8,573 nucleotides of DNA from Myxococcales bacterium (GTDB lineage Bacteria > Myxococcota_A > Polyangia > Polyangiales > JADJMO01): NCBI GenBank assembly GCA_021783935.1, contig JAJXTK010000254.1:1-8573 (forward strand). Reading direction: 5' to 3'. The notes beneath the pieces were generated by a model. The model was not told where the DNA came from, searched no databases, and saw only the letters and a program-made list of their open reading frames with translations. Positions 6,085-8,573 of this stretch are shown piece by piece; the stretch's first letter is position 1; the number at the start of each line of letters is the position of its first letter. A program made the translations under genes and the position numbers.

Positions 6085-6383
6085 CCCTGAGGTGGGCGCA
6101 CAAGGGGCATGGACCTCGTTGCTTGCACGAGGAAAGCGACGAGGCGGCCTTTGCGGCAAGCGTCGCAGCGCACTCGGAGGAAGCCGTGCTCGAAGAGCCC
6201 GCAGTCGAGGTTGGCCCCGGAGGCGCGGGCGACGTACTTCGGGAGCGGGGCGGCATCGCGCTCGGCGGCGAGGTCGAGGAACGCGGTGAGGTGCTCGCGG
6301 ACGATCGCGTAGAGGACCCCGGTCTCGGGGCGGTGGCGCTGGTGCTGGGGCGAGGCGCGCGCTTCGGGCACGGGCACGGGCAC
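6085..6383 (-). pseudogene. IS91-family transposase N-terminal zinc-binding fragment (frameshifted)
   Basis: The minus frame reads GVLYAIVREHLTAFLDLAAE, PLPKYVARA, LDCGLFEHGFLRVRC and CDACRKGRLVAF, which is the N-terminal zinc-binding region of IS91-type (Y1 HUH) transposases. The expected continuation SCKQRGPCPLC is in the next frame, so an extra base near 6131-6132 broke the gene. The CxxC pairs (CDAC, CPLC) are still visible across both frames. Family similarity ends near 6090, so the catalytic HUH and tyrosine motifs are absent. The putative start GTG at 6383 lies in a gggcac triplicate (6366-6383) encoding VPVPVP. Confidence 0.72.
6366..6383. repeat. Three tandem copies of a hexamer
   Basis: gggcac occurs three times in a row at the start of the IS91 fragment. 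It is a simple slippage-type repeat. Confidence 0.8.
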
Positions 6384-6431
6384 GAGATCGTGGTCGTTCC
6401 CAGCGCCGGCGCCGGTCCCGAACTGGACGCT

Positions 6432-7100
6432 TCAGCTCTCGGCGGCCAGGTCCGTCTCGAGCCGGCGAAGAAGCTCCCCACGAAGAGTCAGGGCCGCCGC
6501 CGTCTGCTCGGGGGTCCAACGCACGACGGTCGCCAAGCGTTCAATCGGAAGCGCGCGAATTACCTGGGCGAGTCCGTGCCGCGAGAAGCCGGTGAACTGG
6601 GTTGCGGCGTCCGCAAGGGCCCGGTCGAGATCGCCGCCGTTGTCGAGCAGCGCGCCCACGTCCTGAAGATCGCGCGGCTCGGAACGGTCGAAGAGCGCCA
6701 TGAGCTTCCGCACGAGCAGCTCGTGCGGCGAGTCGACCGCGATCGTCGCCCCCTCGACGTTCAGCGAGCGAGGTTCTTCGGACGCCGGGGACCAGTTGCC
6801 GATCAGCTCGAGCAGCACGGACTCGCTCGGGTCACGCACGTGGATACGGACGTGGTCGCGCTCGAGCGTCTCGGCTCGCACGTCGAGGCCTGCCGCCGCC
6901 AGGCAGCGCTCGACCTCGACGGGAAGCAGCCCGAGACCTCGGCGGTCGCGCGGCGTGAGATCCAGGTCGCGCGTCGTTCGGTGAAGCGTATAGAAGCCCC
7001 CGAGCGCGGCCCCGCCCGTCAGCACCCACGGCAAGGTCGTGCCGCGCGCCATGAGGCCGAGGATTCGCTGTTGGAGCGGAGAGAGCCTACCGAGGGACAC
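6432..7100 (-). CDS. AbiEii/AbiGii-type nucleotidyltransferase (putative toxin)
   Basis: This is a 222-aa protein of the AbiEii/AbiGii nucleotidyltransferase family, in which characterised members are toxins of toxin-antitoxin or phage-abortive systems that modify RNA or other targets with nucleotides. Visible signatures are the GG...D-x-D core, VLTGGAALGGFYTLHRTTRD with Asp45 and Asp47 as probable metal ligands, and the C-terminal helix motif KLMALFDRSEPRDLQD (132-147), including Lys132 and Asp144. Length fits a short family member. GTG at 7100 is chosen because homology starts just after it and GAGGA lies 8 nt upstream; the frame back to 7220 runs over the upstream gene. It overlaps that gene by 14 bp, typical of translationally coupled pairs. 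The RNA target is unknown. Confidence 0.78.
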   Translation of the reverse strand: MSLGRLSPLQQRILGLMARGTTLPWVLTGGAALGGFYTLHRTTRDLDLTPRDRRGLGLLPVEVERCLAAAGLDVRAETLERDHVRIHVRDPSESVLLELIGNWSPASEEPRSLNVEGATIAVDSPHELLVRKLMALFDRSEPRDLQDVGALLDNGGDLDRALADAATQFTGFSRHGLAQVIRALPIERLATVVRWTPEQTAAALTLRGELLRRLETDLAAES

Positions 7101-7401
7101 GCTCGCCGTCCTCGTCCACCGCGAGTCGGCGGCGCCACATCTCGCGCGTGTGACCGAGGTAGCGGCGCACTCGTGGCCAGAGCGCGCGCGCATCCTCCTG
7201 CGTGACGAAGCGGAGGGCATCCGCGGGCTTCGCCTGTCGCATCACCTTGCCGACGATGTACGCGCGGACCTCGTCGTCGGGACTCCTGAGCGCTGCCTCG
7301 AACTCCTCGAGCGTCATGTCGACGTCCCACAGGAAGTACGGGCGCCCGTTGCCGTCGACGAGCTCTTCAGCGAGGGTCGGCGCGTCGACTTGGGTCTGCA
7401 T
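7087..7401 (-). CDS. Small partner of the nucleotidyltransferase (putative antitoxin)
   Basis: This 104-aa acidic, helical protein has no DNA-binding winged helix of the AbiEi type. It contains NGRPYFLWDVDMTLEEF (about 20-36), SPDDEVRAYIVGKVMRQA (HEAT-like helices), RFVTQEDARALWPRVRRYLG and a C-terminal REMWRRRL helix. From memory, similar roughly 100-aa proteins with 'RPYFLWD' and 'WPxxxRYLG' motifs sit beside AbiEii-like genes in many genomes; this was not searched. Its end overlaps the nucleotidyltransferase start by 14 bp. ATG 7401 is chosen; GTG 7416 in the same frame is an alternative that would make a leaderless message. Neither has a good Shine-Dalgarno. The role as antitoxin is inferred from order, size and overlap. 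Confidence 0.7.
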   Translation of the reverse strand: MQTQVDAPTLAEELVDGNGRPYFLWDVDMTLEEFEAALRSPDDEVRAYIVGKVMRQAKPADALRFVTQEDARALWPRVRRYLGHTREMWRRRLAVDEDGERVPR

Positions 7402-7422
7402 TTCGGCCGCGTGCACGGTGTA

Positions 7423-7431
7423 ATCATAGCA
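7423..7431 (-). promoter_or_regulatory. Extended -10 promoter of the nucleotidyltransferase module
   Basis: The minus strand reads TGCTATGAT, an extended -10 (TG-n-TATGAT) in otherwise very GC-rich DNA, with only a weak -35 (GCGGCA, 7446-7451, 17-bp spacer). A start point near 7416 is expected, giving a leader of 0-15 nt. Confidence 0.5.
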
Positions 7432-7568
7432 CCGGCCCGGTGGGGTGCCGCTCGCGCGCGTGCTTCGCCATGCGCTCAGAGAGACCCGCGTCCGTCCACG
7501 TCGAACTGCGCGGATGCTACGTTATGTCAACTCGCGCCCTGGAATCCGTGGGGGACGGCTTGCACTTT

Positions 7569-8435
7569 CTAGCCCCCGTCGCGCGCGAGGACGGGCCCGC
7601 GCGGCCCCTCGACGCCGATGCGATCGACCGCCTTCGCGCACCTCGCGTAGTACCCCTCGGTCGAGTACACCGCGGAGAGCAGCTTGGCGTAGCCGCGCAG
7701 CAGCGCGACCTCGCCCATCTTCGGCTCGAAGTTCGGCCGCGCGAACGTGTCGCCGTTGGTGCGCTCGCGCAGGCGCCCCTCGCTCGCGAGCCGGCGCGCG
7801 AGCTGGGTGCCGGGCAGCGCGGTGAGCATCCCGATCATCGCGAGCGGGATCGCCGAGGCGGCGATGAACTCGCGCTGCGCCTCGAGCGCCGAGAGGTCGT
7901 CGTGGTCGAAGCCGACGATGAAGCCCCACATCACGTCGAGCCCGGCGCGCGCGATCGTGTCGACGGCCGCGACCAGATCGACCCCCACGTTCTGCTTCTT
8001 GTTCGCGTTGCGCAGCGCCTCCGCCGATGGCGACTCGATGCCGAGGAAGACCGCGTCGATGCTCGCAGCGACCATGCTGCGCAGCAGCTCCTCGTCGGCC
8101 GCGTGGTTCACGCTCGCCTCGGTGTAGAACGTGAAGGGGAGGCCGCGCTCGCGCTGCTAGCGGGTGATCTCGGGCAGGAGCGCCTTCACCGCGCGGCGGC
8201 TGCCGATGAAGTTGTCGTCGACGAAGAACACCGAGCCGCGAGGGCCGCTCGCGCGCAGCGCCTCGAGCTCGCCGAGCACCTGCGCCGTCGTCTTCACGCG
8301 CGGCACGCGCCCGAACATCTCGATGATGTCGCAGAACTCGCAGCTGAACGGGCACCCGCGCGAGTACTGGACGCTCCTCGCCCCGTAGCGCGAGGGGTCG
8401 ACGAGGTCCCAGCGCGGCGTTGGCGAGGTGGTCAC
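7569..8435 (-). pseudogene. Decayed B12-type radical SAM protein (truncated at both ends, in-frame amber)
   Basis: The frame encodes the radical SAM core of the B12-binding/DUF4070 type. SVQYSRGCPFSCEFCDI carries the CxxxCxxC 4Fe-4S motif (Cys28, 32, 35). FFVDDNFIG is at 70-78. After codon 93 come QRERGLPFTFYTEASV, FLGIESPS, MWGFIVGFDHDD, IPLAMIGMLTALPGTQL and FARPNFEPKMGE. Codon 93 (8157-8159) is TAG where the family normally has Trp (TGG, one base away). The roughly 150-residue N-terminal cobalamin-binding domain is missing: homology begins at TTSPTPRWDL beside GTG 8435. The C-terminal tail ends early after VLARDGG at TAG 7569-7571. All remaining core motifs are intact, suggesting recent decay. 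Confidence 0.8.
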
Positions 8436-8573
8436 GTCGGGGCGCTGGGGTGTGGTTCTCCTGCTGAGCGAGTGGTCGCGTTCTAACAGCCCCCATCCCC
8501 AGCCCTTCCCCCGCGGTGCGGGGGAAGGGAGCGGGAGGCGGCGGCGCAGTACGATCGAAGCGTGTCGAGCACG
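8436..8573. other. Right edge upstream of the radical SAM remnant
   Basis: The minus strand upstream of 8435 should encode the cobalamin-binding domain but shows no family-like residues in any frame, so the gene was truncated by a rearrangement here. No other coding region is visible. A strong hairpin lies at 8503-8529. Confidence 0.5.
8503..8529. repeat. Perfect 12-bp hairpin, intergenic repeat or terminator-like
   Basis: cccttcccccgc (8503-8514) pairs perfectly with gcgggggaaggg (8518-8529) around GGT. It is flanked by cccccatcccc and gcggg. GC-rich hairpins of this style are common intergenic repeats in myxobacterial genomes. No T-run follows, so it is not a standard intrinsic terminator. 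Confidence 0.65.

Noticed and set aside
8157..8159. TAG as a pyrrolysine or programmed read-through codon
   Set aside because: The family has Trp here, TAG is one base from TGG, both ends of the gene are truncated, and no pyrrolysine machinery is visible; simple decay explains it.
7440..8486. 348-aa plus-strand open frame opposite the radical SAM remnant
   Set aside because: Composition is that of an antisense shadow, and the minus strand carries unmistakable radical SAM motifs.
1..8573. CRISPR array
   Set aside because: No regularly spaced direct repeats of the right size were found on either strand.

Overview
The window looks like chromosomal DNA of a high-GC Myxococcota bacterium, most likely a Polyangia/Sandaracinus-type genome. 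The signs are strong G/C preference at third codon positions, two predicted secreted lipoproteins, a secreted lipase, and a trypsin-like protease with a MYXO-CTERM-like tail (Gly-Cys, hydrophobic stretch, Arg cluster). This taxonomic call is inference from protein style, not from a marker gene. Nearly every recognisable gene is on the minus strand; the exception is an IS21 istA remnant.

Region 1 (about 1-650) holds an orphan IS66-type accessory gene (tnpA). Its C-terminal coding part is interrupted by a 42-bp TG...CA sequence that resembles an IS21-family end. Region 2 (729-4652) is intact and secretory. A lipase-like alpha/beta hydrolase (3216-4652) is followed 29 bp later by a large Ig-like lipoprotein (1816-3186). 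The pair looks like a two-gene operon that ends at a clear intrinsic terminator (1756-1796). A separate S1-family serine protease (729-1739) lies behind that terminator. Three palindromes lie upstream of the lipase and are candidate regulatory sites.

Region 3 (about 4897-6383) is a graveyard of broken genes. It holds part of a J-domain (DnaJ-like) gene split by a compact 177-bp structured element with inverted ends and a 7-bp direct repeat. Next come the 3' end of an IS3-family transposase with a 7-bp frameshifting duplication, the C-terminal half of an IS21 IstA, and the zinc-binding N-terminus of an IS91 transposase with a 1-bp frameshift. Region 4 (6432-7401) is a compact two-gene module. 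A 104-aa protein overlaps by 14 bp an AbiEii/AbiGii-type nucleotidyltransferase, behind an extended -10 promoter. It has the layout of a toxin-antitoxin or defence pair, but the small partner is not a classical AbiEi. Region 5 (7569-8435) is a decayed radical SAM gene of the B12-binding/DUF4070 type. It lacks its N-terminal domain and C-terminal tail and carries one in-frame amber codon where the family usually has Trp. A 12-bp perfect hairpin lies beyond it.

The lipase and lipoprotein probably act together at or outside the outer membrane. The protease is a separate surface protein. The nucleotidyltransferase module sits between IS debris and a dead gene, as expected for horizontally acquired accessory DNA.
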